Assembly (NCBI RefSeq): GCF_024171535.1
Contig: NZ_JALJZV010000010.1
Span: forward strand, 79,220 to 143,219
Source: Flavobacterium sp. HSC-61S13
GTDB lineage: Bacteria > Bacteroidota > Bacteroidia > Flavobacteriales > Flavobacteriaceae
Direction: 5' to 3'
DNA length: 64,000 bases
Shown: positions 51,870-61,189 of the stretch, in pieces
Layout of the letters: the number at the start of each line of letters is the position of its first letter
Numbering within the stretch: position 1 is the first letter of the stretch
Position numbers and translations under genes: made by a program
The notes under the pieces: generated by a model
The model's database searches: none
What the model saw: only the letters and a program-made list of their open reading frames with translations
Told to the model about the DNA's origin: nothing

Positions 51870-52691
51870 ATGAAAAATAGATTTTTATTCCCAGCAATAT
51901 TTTTGTTAACTGTTGGTGTTTATGCCCAAAAAACAGGTATTAATACTCAAAATCCAATAGCCCTACTACAGATTCAAAACAATTTGGATCCTACGATTCC
52001 CAATGGATTGATAGCTCCAAAAATTTCAGGTTTGGAATTGCGTAATAAAGATCAACTATACGGTACAAAGCAAGACGGTATCATGGTTAACGTCACTGAA
52101 CCGCTACCGGCACCAAATAAAGGAAAAACGGAAGCTATTACAGAAAAAGGATATTATTATTACGGAGCCGTCGAACAAAAATGGATCAGACTAGACAATT
52201 ATTTAGATCGAGGAAACACAAAAACAATTGTACAAATTACGAGAGGTACACATCAACAGATGGTTACTATTCACGGATCAGACGTGCGCTGGGTAAATAT
52301 CGTACAAGGTGATGATGTTGATGAGCAGGACGTAAAGCTCGAAGGAGCAAACCAGACGATCATCGCATTAGCGCCTGGCAAATCCTATAAAATAACCGCT
52401 ACTGTCTCTGTGGGACTAGCGTCGATCCCCGGTATGCTTAAATCACAATTTGTTTTGGCTGAACCTCTTTCAGGTACCGCCAAAATGTACTTCTCATCAC
52501 CGGGTACCGTGGAATCTAATAAGTTGGATATTCCCAAAGGTGCAGGCGTTTATCCAGTCTGTTATGTGTATACCGGAGACTTAGGTATAAAATTGAAATT
52601 GGTTGCTAAGTCTGATGTCAGTGGAATAACTGTAGGTTTAGGTCCTGTAGGCGCAGATGAAGGTACTTATCTACTGATTCAGGAACTATAA
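51870..52691 (+). CDS. Secreted protein of the tandem family (copy 3)
   Basis: 273 residues. Signal peptide (GVYAQ), then KTGINTQNPIALLQI, GLIAPKISGLELRNKDQLYG, KQDGIMVNVTE, EKGYYYYGAVEQKWIRL and an ending GTYLLIQEL. It is closest to copy 1 in the first 100 residues. The second half (about 140-273) probably forms a separate beta domain shared by all three. Function unknown. Confidence 0.75.
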   Translation: MKNRFLFPAIFLLTVGVYAQKTGINTQNPIALLQIQNNLDPTIPNGLIAPKISGLELRNKDQLYGTKQDGIMVNVTEPLPAPNKGKTEAITEKGYYYYGAVEQKWIRLDNYLDRGNTKTIVQITRGTHQQMVTIHGSDVRWVNIVQGDDVDEQDVKLEGANQTIIALAPGKSYKITATVSVGLASIPGMLKSQFVLAEPLSGTAKMYFSSPGTVESNKLDIPKGAGVYPVCYVYTGDLGIKLKLVAKSDVSGITVGLGPVGADEGTYLLIQEL

Positions 52692-52783
52692 AAATAATCC
52701 TATTAAAGTAGCTTATCCATTAAACATTATAAATACAAGCTAACCGATCGCCACTACTTTCAGTCGAAACAATGCTACTGCGA

Positions 52784-53869
52784 TTAGTTGTGTTTTTTAA
52801 AAAAAGCTCGCATTGCATTATAATAGATTTCAGGAGCTTCAAAAGGGGTGTTGTGTGAGGCATTATGAATATACAATAGCTCTTTATCCTTGCTAGGAAT
52901 CGCTTTAAGAGCCTTATAAATAGTTCTTCCTTGTTCCACTCCAATGGCATAATCGTCTTCTCCTTGAAGTACGAGTACTGGTTTTTTAATAACTCCAATT
53001 TCATTGACTATATTTAAATTGTTGTAGCTTTCCGTGTTCATGAAAATTGCGTTTATATATTCCATCCTTTCCAGTGCCGTTTCGAGCTGTTCCGGACTAT
53101 ATTTCACTCGGACATAAAAATCAGGATCATTAAGTAATTTATTTTTTACTTCTTTCATCTCTGGTTTTGCCCAATACACATCAAAACCTAAATCTTTTGG
53201 GAATTCATACCGGATGACATTCATATCGTTAAAGAAATCTTTGAACCCGCTTGTTTCGATCTGTTCTAGTTTCTTGAGAATTTGTTGGTACCTGGTGATT
53301 TTGATTGAATCTGTTTCCGTTTTTAGCAATGCTTGAGCTAACTTTCGCTCGTGTGCTATTAAGGCGAAATTTCTCTGTGGACTATCCACGAATCCAGAAC
53401 TGCTGATAAATGAATTAATTTTTTCCTGATGCTTAATCATATACAAAAAACCATAGGTACCTCCCCAAGAAGTGCCTAAAAGATTTATTTTTTTATTAGG
53501 GTACTTCTCTCTTATAAAATCGACTACCCGATCCAAATCCTTAACAAATTGGTCGGTTGTAAACATAGATTTATCTCTGAATTCATCCGATTTCCCTCCG
53601 CCACGTTGGTCAAAATAAACCACTAAATACTCTTTTTCAAACACATCTCTGTAAAATTCATGGTCTACAGAAAATGCACCAGGTCCACCATGTAATGAAA
53701 TAATTATGGGTCTTTCGGAATTTCCGACAACGCGGGTATACAACATTGATTTTTCAACGGGAATAAAAAAATCCTCATCAATTTGTGCCACATTTTTTTG
53801 CTCGAGACCCTTACAAGAACTGATCATCGAACAAAAAATCAGTAGTACTCCAAGTAGTATATTTTTCAT
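52784..53869 (-). CDS. Lipoprotein S33-type peptidase (proline iminopeptidase-like)
   Basis: 361 residues. Lipobox ISSC (Cys19), so membrane anchored. LHGGPGAFS (60-68), YFDQRGGGKS and LGTSWGGTYG (S134 nucleophile) are S33 alpha/beta-hydrolase signatures. QGEDDYAIG holds the likely acid and HNASHNTPFE the histidine. Proline iminopeptidases remove N-terminal residues such as Pro from peptides. It converges with the three secreted-protein genes. The exact specificity is unknown. Confidence 0.88.
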   Translation of the reverse strand: MKNILLGVLLIFCSMISSCKGLEQKNVAQIDEDFFIPVEKSMLYTRVVGNSERPIIISLHGGPGAFSVDHEFYRDVFEKEYLVVYFDQRGGGKSDEFRDKSMFTTDQFVKDLDRVVDFIREKYPNKKINLLGTSWGGTYGFLYMIKHQEKINSFISSSGFVDSPQRNFALIAHERKLAQALLKTETDSIKITRYQQILKKLEQIETSGFKDFFNDMNVIRYEFPKDLGFDVYWAKPEMKEVKNKLLNDPDFYVRVKYSPEQLETALERMEYINAIFMNTESYNNLNIVNEIGVIKKPVLVLQGEDDYAIGVEQGRTIYKALKAIPSKDKELLYIHNASHNTPFEAPEIYYNAMRAFFKKHN

Positions 53870-54272
53870 TGTTATGTGCGTTATAAGCAGTTTGAATCCT
53901 TATGAAAAACAGCCGCTTTTTATTAAGAACCAAAAATAGTACTTTGAGACGAAATTTAATTGGATTGTGAAAAATATAATTCTAAGTTACAAAACCATTT
54001 GCCATGCTTTAAGAAGAAACCAAATAGTACTTTAAAACACTTGAATCATATAGTTGACTAACTCTTTCATTAACTGTAAATTCATTAGATCTCTAGGGTA
54101 CATTTAAAACTATACTTTTATTAAAAAAACAGGGCTTAAATCCGCGGTTTTCGCAAACAATTCTTTGTATTGCGTAGCCGTCTTGGAAACGTTATTAAAT
54201 ACGGAAATATCATCGCAGTAGTAAAATTAAAAAATTCTACTTTTTTTAAAAAGTTATAAGTATTGTGGAGTA
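53870..54272. other. 403-bp intergenic region, nothing recognised
   Basis: Upstream of the S33 lipoprotein and downstream of an AraC gene on the same strand. AT-rich. AATAGTACTTTRA appears twice (53935 and 54027 area) but without other structure. No terminator hairpin with a T tract was found. Confidence 0.45.
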
Positions 54273-55481
54273 TTAAATTTGCTTTCTAATAAACTCAGCT
54301 GGAGTACAGCCCGTAACATCTTTAAAACTCTTAAAAAAAGAAGTTTTAGAATTGAAGGAGCTTTCTGTAAATAGTTGATTGATTGTTAACCTTTCTTGGC
54401 TTTTTATATTATAATTTTTAATAAATTCCAGAATATGAATGATTCTAAGTTTATTGATGTACTCTCTAAAATTCATATTGTGAACACTTCTAAAATATTG
54501 TGCAAGATAATAACGAGATACTTTAGTTTGCCGAGCCAAATCAAACATCTTAAAATCTGGATCTAAATACGCTTTCTTCTGTATGATAATTGCCGTTACT
54601 TTTATATCTAATTTTTGAATTACCGCATCACTCAGTTGTACTTTTTCATACTTAAGTTCTGTCGGATCTACTTGAATATAATCTGCACTTTCCGTAGAAG
54701 TACTTTTAGTAATGAGTTCCCCTTTCTCTATTTCATCTCTAGTTGCCGGCAGAACGTTTTCAGTATCTTTTGATTTATCATTATTCAATACCACACTTAA
54801 ATAAGTTCCCTTAATAATATCGTACTTACAACTGCTTAAATAAATGTGAAATACCAGTAAAACCAACAGGCAAAAATAAACAATCGACAATTCCATAGTA
54901 TAGTCAATCATTAAAAAGCTTAAGACAATTGCTATAAATACAAACAATACATTGATCAATTGTAAAGACTTTGTTTTGTAACTCAATAAAACCTTGCAGT
55001 TGAAGTCAAATTTATGTTGTTGTAATAGAGCATAACTTCGATACCAATAAAAACATAGCGATAAGAGCACACCCAGACCCAATATATACTGCAAGTAATT
55101 AGCGAAGTCTGTAAAAAGAATGTGTTGGAATAAAAGTACAAAAACAGCAAAACTAAAGGCGCAGATTGTAAAATAAAAATCTAATAAATAGACTCTGAAT
55201 ACATCTTGATATTGTCGATTAACATTATAACAAACAAATAAATATATATAAGGTCCATAAAAAAGAAACATCAGCATCCACAAGGGAAAAATTAATTTGA
55301 TTTCACAAAAGAAATTCTCCCATAATAGAAATAGTATTTGAGTTAGTACTAACAGACTGAACCGACGAATAATCTTATATGAAATGATATCTGCAGCTTT
55401 TCTTCCAAGAAAAAAAGTTATTACAAAATCTGCAACCAAGATTAAGGTAGCAACTAAAATATATAACAATTGTAGAGACAT
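54273..55481 (-). CDS. Membrane-anchored AraC-family regulator
   Basis: 402 residues. The first ~220 residues contain about six or seven hydrophobic helices. A cytoplasmic linker and a C-terminal AraC helix-turn-helix follow (FDLARQTKVSRYYLAQYFRSV, INQLFTESSFNSKTSFFKSFKDVTG). Such fusions can sense a signal at the membrane and bind DNA directly. It is divergent from a similar gene at 55720, 238 bp away. The target genes are unknown; the nearby surface-protein operon is one candidate. Confidence 0.85.
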   Translation of the reverse strand: MSLQLLYILVATLILVADFVITFFLGRKAADIISYKIIRRFSLLVLTQILFLLWENFFCEIKLIFPLWMLMFLFYGPYIYLFVCYNVNRQYQDVFRVYLLDFYFTICAFSFAVFVLLFQHILFTDFANYLQYILGLGVLLSLCFYWYRSYALLQQHKFDFNCKVLLSYKTKSLQLINVLFVFIAIVLSFLMIDYTMELSIVYFCLLVLLVFHIYLSSCKYDIIKGTYLSVVLNNDKSKDTENVLPATRDEIEKGELITKSTSTESADYIQVDPTELKYEKVQLSDAVIQKLDIKVTAIIIQKKAYLDPDFKMFDLARQTKVSRYYLAQYFRSVHNMNFREYINKLRIIHILEFIKNYNIKSQERLTINQLFTESSFNSKTSFFKSFKDVTGCTPAEFIRKQI

Positions 55482-55719
55482 AGAAAATTCAATTTAAGCT
55501 AATTAAAAAATTGTCAAGCATCCACAAGTTATCCAAAATTCAACTCTCAATGACCCTAGAAAACAAATGAAAACCTTATAGACACATTAAAAGCAATTCT
55601 TTATAAAAAATGTAATTATTATTCACTCGAATCGATAAAAAATAGCAATAATTTTATTATTTATATAAAAATTACATTTTATATTAAAATAAAAAGCTAA
55701 ATTTATTAAAAAAAAACAA

Positions 55720-56721
55720 ATGAAAACTATATTATATAATAAAAAGTCCTTGTTATTATTCAATATTATAATAGTCCTCTTTTTTAGTACAAGACAGTAC
55801 ATTATTCTCTGTAACTCCAGAACAGACATATTAATACTGCCCTTTTTAGTACCCATATTATCTATAATGAAATTATCGTCAAAAAAGAAAATACTAAAAA
55901 TGGCTATTGTAATATTGATGTTATTAATGAGTAGAATGTTAAACCTGATCAACACAGAAATATATATAGCATTAACTTCTCTTGTTTTAGTCTATTCCAT
56001 ATATTTAATATATCAAACAGCAAGCTTACAGAAGCCTGATGTAGGCTCAGTGAATCTATTTATATTCATTAATTCCTTTTTGTTATCCTTATTATTGCTT
56101 TCAATCACAGAACTGGCTCACTTTACTGGGCTTATCCAATCAGAAAAATATCAAGCCCTCTTCTATTTTTTGCAGATTATGATTCAATTCTATATAATTT
56201 TTTACTGCCTTGTTCTAATTATAGATTACTGTAATGAAACTTACCGTTTTAAAAGACCTAATTGGTTTCTCGCTTTGTTAAATAGAACAAACAGCAACAC
56301 TATTGGTTATTCTGATACGAATTTGTTAATCTTCAACGAGCTTTCTGGTTTGCAAAAGGATATTCCCATATCCTATACAGTAGAACAATTAAATAATTAT
56401 TTTCAAAACTCAACAAGCTATCTCAATACCAATTTTAGTTTAATGGAATTAAGTCTCGAATTAAAGGTTTCTCCCAACCACTTATCTCGCGTTATCAATA
56501 CAGAGCTACATACTAATTTTTACAAATTGGTTTCTTTCCACCGAATAGCTAAAGCCAAAACATTAATCGAAGAATTAAAAATTATCAAGATAGATGCTAT
56601 ATCGGAACAAGTTGGCTTTAAATCGCGGATTACATTCAATAAGTATTTTAAATTATTTACTGGTTTGAACCCCGTACAATATCGTACGAAAATAGAAAAA
56701 ACGGATTATAAATACTTTTAA
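55720..56721 (+). CDS. Membrane-anchored AraC-family regulator
   Basis: 333 residues. About six hydrophobic helices in residues 1-175, then a C-terminal HTH (LMELSLELKVSPNHLSRVINTEL ... AISEQVGFKSRITFNKYFKLFTG). Same architecture as the divergent gene, but the membrane part is different in length and sequence. The coding DNA is unusually AT-rich in its first 150 bp. The signal is unknown. A hairpin follows the gene. Confidence 0.82.
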   Translation: MKTILYNKKSLLLFNIIIVLFFSTRQYIILCNSRTDILILPFLVPILSIMKLSSKKKILKMAIVILMLLMSRMLNLINTEIYIALTSLVLVYSIYLIYQTASLQKPDVGSVNLFIFINSFLLSLLLLSITELAHFTGLIQSEKYQALFYFLQIMIQFYIIFYCLVLIIDYCNETYRFKRPNWFLALLNRTNSNTIGYSDTNLLIFNELSGLQKDIPISYTVEQLNNYFQNSTSYLNTNFSLMELSLELKVSPNHLSRVINTELHTNFYKLVSFHRIAKAKTLIEELKIIKIDAISEQVGFKSRITFNKYFKLFTGLNPVQYRTKIEKTDYKYF

Positions 56722-56833
56722 AAGAGAAGTTCCAAACTTTTAAAAACAAGTTATATTCTGAACAAGTACACTTTGACATTGTATTGAAAGTTCTATGTTT
56801 TTTCTAGGACTATTCTTAACGGCATTAGAAAAC

Positions 56834-56854
56834 GAGGCTTTTTTTAAAAGCCTC
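56834..56854. terminator. Hairpin after the AraC gene
   Basis: GAGGCTTTT pairs with AAAAGCCTC (9 bp, TTT loop), followed on the plus strand by TTCTACTTTTT. A moderate terminator candidate 112 bp past the stop. Confidence 0.55.
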
Positions 56855-56959
56855 TTCTACTTTTTATAACAAATCAAATTCACCAAATCAAACACAAATT
56901 AGCTATAGTACTTTTATTCGTTCTCCTCTATGGTCAATTGCTAATATCAATGGAACAGC

Positions 56960-56978
56960 AGTGACGGCAAGCGTCACT
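56960..56978. other. Small hairpin near the 3' end of the OmpA/PD40 operon
   Basis: AGTGACG pairs with CGTCACT around GCAAG, 25-43 bp beyond the OmpA-gene stop on the minus strand. It lacks a T tract. It is followed on the plus strand by two ACTACTGA-type copies. It may stabilise the transcript end. Confidence 0.4.
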
Positions 56979-57002
56979 ACTGAACTACTGAACTACAACC
57001 AA

Positions 57003-58958
57003 CTACTTTTCTATTAGTTCGAATTCACTTCTTCTATTGATACGCTGTTCTTGTTCTGTACAGGGTATTGCTTTATTACAACGATTAACAGGCACTTGAT
57101 CACCATAACTTTTGGTACTGATTCGTTTTGGTTCTATACCCTGCTTTATTAACCATTGTTTGGTAGACTGTGCTCTGCGACTAGACAATTGTAAATTATA
57201 GGCTGCATTTCCTCTACTGTCGGCATGTGATGAAATCATGACCTCCCATTGTGGATACGACTTTAGGAAGTCTACCAGTTTCTTTAATTCCTGCTGTGCT
57301 TCTTGACGAATATTGGACTTGTCAAAATCAAAATAGATTGGATTTATTGTAATTTTTTCAGAAGAATACTCGGATACCACCGCCTTATCCATTAGTTTTT
57401 CCAATCCAATTTCTATTCTTAAGTTTTTAGCAGACCCGGCAGTTGCAATCTGTTTTTCGTCTAATTTGTACCCTGATTTATCCGTTTTGATCAGATATTT
57501 TTGATCACACTCGAGCGGTTTTGATTGGAAACTGCCTTTCAAATCGGTGTATAAGACCTCGATTTCACGGTTGGACTGATCCATAATAACCACTTTACTA
57601 TCTACAATCAAATCTTTAGATAGTTCGTCGTATACCGTGCCTTGTAATTGTTGTTGACACACGTTTTTATAGAAAGAATAAACATCATCACTGCCTTTTC
57701 CTCCGGGTCGATTAGAACTTACAAATCCTCTTTCAGCTGTATCTGCCAGATAAAAACCAAAGTCGTCGTGCTTACTGTTAATAGGCGTTCCCAAATTTTT
57801 GGCTTTTCCTATCGCGCCACCCTCACCTAATTGAACGACATAAACATCTAAGCCTCCTAACCCAGGGATACCGTTCGATGAAAAATAGAGTTCGTTAGCT
57901 TTAGATATAAAGGGGAAGGTTTCTCTACCTGCTGTATTGACATTTACACCTAAATTCTCCGGACTACCATAACCTCCTTGCTTTAAAATAGCTACTCTAT
58001 AAATATCAGAATCCCCTAAACTACCTTTCCGATCAGAAGAGAAATAAAGCCATTTTTCATCAGCTGTTAACGCAGGATGCGAGGTATTGAAGTCGTCCGA
58101 ATTAAAAGGCAACTCTTCTACCTTTCCCCACTTACCATTCGTCTGCTTTGTCGCTTTATACAATTTTAAAAAAGTATTATTGCGCCTATTCCGCTTAGGT
58201 TTACCCGTTTTTTTAAAATTATTACGGGTAAAGTACATGGTTTTTCCATCATTAGTAAACACGGCTGTGGATTCATTAACCAATAAATCATCATCGTCAA
58301 AAAGCAAGTTAGGTTTTCCTAACTGTCCATCGGAATGTATGGAACTAGAATAGAGCTTTGTAAAACTTTGTTCAGTCCAGGAATGGATTTTATTGCTTTT
58401 TACTTGATTTGTAGCTCGCGCCGAGGTATAAATTAAATCACCTCCCAATGTTGTGGCTCCATAATCGGAATATACACTATTGATCTCAGCATTATTGAGG
58501 CTGTAACTTTCATATAAATTGACTATGTTTTTAAGATAATCTCTTTGATCCAAAAATAACTTCGATCGAGAATCTTCACTTTTTAATGCTGCAAATTGAG
58601 CCATAACTTCGTCCGACTTTGTATAGTCACCCACAGATTTTAAAGTTTGAGAATACTTAAAGTAGTATTCTGGATCTATATACCGGTTCTGATCTTTCTG
58701 GTAATTACCGTCAAAAAGCTCTGTATACCATCTATTTGCTTCCTCTAGCTGTCCATTAAAATAATAAGAGTCGGCCAGTTTCTCTAAAATAGAACTGTTT
58801 TTGTGACCGCTATTTACTAAACCCTGATAAATTCTAGCAGCATCTACATAGGCTAAGTGATCATATTGTTTATCAGCTTTCTTTTCAGACACTCGACTAC
58901 TCGAGCAACCAATTAACAAAAGACTCACGATACAGCATTTTGTAATTATTTTTATCAT
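57003..58958 (-). CDS. OmpA/PD40/TPR lipoprotein (PorE-like)
   Basis: 651 residues. Lipobox LIGC (Cys18). TPR-like helices fill the first ~150 residues (RIYQGLVNSGHKNSSILEKLADSYYFN). PD40-type beta-propeller blades follow (SHPALTADEKWLYFSSDRKGS, ELYFSSNGIPGLGGLDVYVV). A short carboxypeptidase-regulatory-like domain comes next, and a C-terminal OmpA domain (IYFDFDKSNIRQEAQQEL ... NRRSEFEL) that binds peptidoglycan. This triple architecture is that of PorE-like T9SS-associated proteins. It is last in a four-gene operon with a PorP/SprF protein and an adhesin. Confidence 0.9.
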   Translation of the reverse strand: MIKIITKCCIVSLLLIGCSSSRVSEKKADKQYDHLAYVDAARIYQGLVNSGHKNSSILEKLADSYYFNGQLEEANRWYTELFDGNYQKDQNRYIDPEYYFKYSQTLKSVGDYTKSDEVMAQFAALKSEDSRSKLFLDQRDYLKNIVNLYESYSLNNAEINSVYSDYGATTLGGDLIYTSARATNQVKSNKIHSWTEQSFTKLYSSSIHSDGQLGKPNLLFDDDDLLVNESTAVFTNDGKTMYFTRNNFKKTGKPKRNRRNNTFLKLYKATKQTNGKWGKVEELPFNSDDFNTSHPALTADEKWLYFSSDRKGSLGDSDIYRVAILKQGGYGSPENLGVNVNTAGRETFPFISKANELYFSSNGIPGLGGLDVYVVQLGEGGAIGKAKNLGTPINSKHDDFGFYLADTAERGFVSSNRPGGKGSDDVYSFYKNVCQQQLQGTVYDELSKDLIVDSKVVIMDQSNREIEVLYTDLKGSFQSKPLECDQKYLIKTDKSGYKLDEKQIATAGSAKNLRIEIGLEKLMDKAVVSEYSSEKITINPIYFDFDKSNIRQEAQQELKKLVDFLKSYPQWEVMISSHADSRGNAAYNLQLSSRRAQSTKQWLIKQGIEPKRISTKSYGDQVPVNRCNKAIPCTEQEQRINRRSEFELIEK

Positions 58959-58969
58959 AATTTATAATT

Positions 58970-59902
58970 TTAAAAGAATCGAGGGGACGTTATTTTGCTT
59001 ACACGCTTAAACAATTCAAAGCGTAAAAAGATTTCATGTGATCCCGAATTATAATTCCTAAGAGCGGTAGTTTCAGCATCATAACTATATCCCAAAAATA
59101 TATGATCACTAACCTGAAATCCAATTAAACCACTTACAGCAGCATCCCAACGGTATGCAGCTCCTAAAGTAACTTTCTCATATAAGAGGAAGTTGGCCGA
59201 AACATCTACTTGTAATGGGGCTCCCTCTACTGCCTTGGCTAAGAAAGCTGGCTTTAGCTTCAGATGGTCACTGAGATCAAATACATAACCTCCCATTAAA
59301 TAAAAGTGCTGTTTTTTACGCATCAAGGTTACTTCATTGTCGTCATAAGCAGTACTCTGCAACATAGTAGGTACAGACAAACCCAAATAAGAATGATCTG
59401 AATATAGATACAAACCAGCGCCTACATTGGCATTGAACTTATTTGAAGCATCATTTTGTAACAGGGCATCGGAAGGGTCGTAGATGTTTAATTTATCGTA
59501 GTCCACGTTCATAATATTCCCTGTTCCTTTTACTCCTAATGCTAACTTATAAGTGCGATTTAAGCCAATCGAGTACGACAGGTCTATAGCAATATTATTC
59601 TCATCTATAGCCCCTATACGATCATTGACAAAATTTACACCTAATCCCCAACCAGACTCCCCAAGGGGGGTGGATATGGAGAAAGCAGCCGTTTTAGGTG
59701 CTCCATCTAATCCTACCCACTGGGTACGATACATGCCAAATATGTTTAAACTCTCCCGTGATCCCACATATGCGGGATTGATAACATTGGTGTTATACAT
59801 ATACTGGGTATACTGAGGATCTTGTTGTGCGTAAGTTTTTGGGATACAGCCTAATCCAATTAGACTGAGTCCCAGAACTATTATTCTCTTTTTCAATTTC
59901 AT
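58970..59902 (-). CDS. PorP/SprF-family T9SS outer-membrane protein
   Basis: 310 residues. Signal peptide (KTYAQQ), then QDPQYTQYMYNTNVINPAYVG, the diagnostic start of the PorP/SprF family. A beta-barrel with WGLGVNFVNDRIGAID and an aromatic C-terminus (SPRFF) follows. In gliding flavobacteria SprF-type proteins are required to export or attach a specific cell-surface adhesin encoded next door. Here the neighbour is the repeat adhesin. 11 bp from the OmpA/PD40 gene and 10 bp from the CTD-protein gene. Confidence 0.92.
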   Translation of the reverse strand: MKLKKRIIVLGLSLIGLGCIPKTYAQQDPQYTQYMYNTNVINPAYVGSRESLNIFGMYRTQWVGLDGAPKTAAFSISTPLGESGWGLGVNFVNDRIGAIDENNIAIDLSYSIGLNRTYKLALGVKGTGNIMNVDYDKLNIYDPSDALLQNDASNKFNANVGAGLYLYSDHSYLGLSVPTMLQSTAYDDNEVTLMRKKQHFYLMGGYVFDLSDHLKLKPAFLAKAVEGAPLQVDVSANFLLYEKVTLGAAYRWDAAVSGLIGFQVSDHIFLGYSYDAETTALRNYNSGSHEIFLRFELFKRVSKITSPRFF

Positions 59903-59912
59903 CGCTAGTGTA

Positions 59913-61181
59913 TTAATCGGTTTCTAAATGTAGATAGCCTGACTTCTTAATCATATTTCCTCCTCCTTCAGCAGGGTAATCATAAGTGATCATATAAAAA
60001 TAGGTTCCCGAAGGCAACTTATCTCCCTTTTTAACGTTAACCCGGCCACTTGAATAACCCGTAAACACATTATTATCACTATCATAATTTGAAGTTTCAA
60101 ATACTTTCACCCCCCAGCGATTGAAAATTTCAACCCTGTTATTGGGATAGCGATTTATATTATCTATGACAAAATAATCATTCTTACCATCACCATTAGC
60201 AGTAACTGAATTGTAGATTACCACGTCACCGTCCAAGATCAAATTCTTCTTTACGGTTGCTAAAGTAAAATATCCCAATCCCTTAACAGTAGCGGCGGTG
60301 GTGACCTCCTTCTTATCCAAATTCACCACGCCACCTTCATCTACCCATAAACCGAGTTTTTCGTCCCAGCGAACGATATGCAAATCAGTTGTCGCATGGT
60401 TTAACAAGTCTGGCTGTGTCGTAGATTCATTCCAACTCAGGGTAAGAAGAATCTCACCACTTGCACCAGGTAGTGCCTTGTTTATAGTCCAATATTCTCG
60501 TTGATTAAGTCCTAAGATTACGCCAGATTTTGCCGTGCGGTCTTTAAAAAAATCGCCTACCGTATAAACATAGTTACCCAAATAGGCATCTTGCTCTTTA
60601 GGAGGTGCAGAAATCGATGCTGGACGATAAAAGCCCCCATCACCAATAGGATAAACAAAAGATTCTTTGCCTATTTTCTGGACATATCCCCTAGCGTGGC
60701 TCTGATCAGAAACCCGTTTGACTCGTGCTCCATTAAGAAAAGTCAAAAGTCCCGTATCCGCATCTACTTCAATAATCCCATTACTAAAATCAGCTTCCCC
60801 CGCTATATCAAACTCTGTTTTTAAATCAAATCCCGAATTTAAATTACCCTTATCAAATTTGATTGAATAGAACTCAGAGGCTTTATTACCTCCTAGCAAT
60901 TGTATCCCGTCTTGTTGAGAAAAGTAAGTCATGGAACTTTTACTGCCTTTACTATAATAATATAAATTGTCGTTATTAAAACCGTTTAGGAAATGAATTA
61001 CTCCGTCGGTTTTAACAATTCCTTCCTCGCTATTGTCAAATGCATAAGTCGTAGCTACTGTAGCTCCTTCACTTACGACTATGCTACTCTGGTTGACAAA
61101 CACCTCTTCCGTAGAGTTTTGCCCGTAAACGGGCAAAACTCCAAGAAAAATCCAGATTAAATGTGTGTGATTTGCTCTCAT
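59913..61181 (-). CDS. Secreted protein with gliding-type (type B) T9SS C-terminal domain
   Basis: 422 residues. Signal peptide (PVYGQ). The middle has beta-rich segments with GFNNDNLYYYSKG and VYPIGDGGFYRPASIS, as in flavobacterial exported proteins. The last ~100 residues (SVTANGDGKNDYFVIDNI, NNRVEIFNRWGVKVFE, GTYFYMITYD) form the type B sorting domain. It should leave the cell by T9SS. It lies between the repeat adhesin and the PorP/SprF gene, 8 and 10 bp apart, which suggests a shared surface complex. Confidence 0.9.
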   Translation of the reverse strand: MRANHTHLIWIFLGVLPVYGQNSTEEVFVNQSSIVVSEGATVATTYAFDNSEEGIVKTDGVIHFLNGFNNDNLYYYSKGSKSSMTYFSQQDGIQLLGGNKASEFYSIKFDKGNLNSGFDLKTEFDIAGEADFSNGIIEVDADTGLLTFLNGARVKRVSDQSHARGYVQKIGKESFVYPIGDGGFYRPASISAPPKEQDAYLGNYVYTVGDFFKDRTAKSGVILGLNQREYWTINKALPGASGEILLTLSWNESTTQPDLLNHATTDLHIVRWDEKLGLWVDEGGVVNLDKKEVTTAATVKGLGYFTLATVKKNLILDGDVVIYNSVTANGDGKNDYFVIDNINRYPNNRVEIFNRWGVKVFETSNYDSDNNVFTGYSSGRVNVKKGDKLPSGTYFYMITYDYPAEGGGNMIKKSGYLHLETD

Positions 61182-61189
61182 GATGGCTC

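Noticed and set aside
55623..55955. 110-codon minus-strand frame
   Set aside because: It is Ile/Phe/Asn-rich antisense of the membrane part of the AraC gene at 55720.
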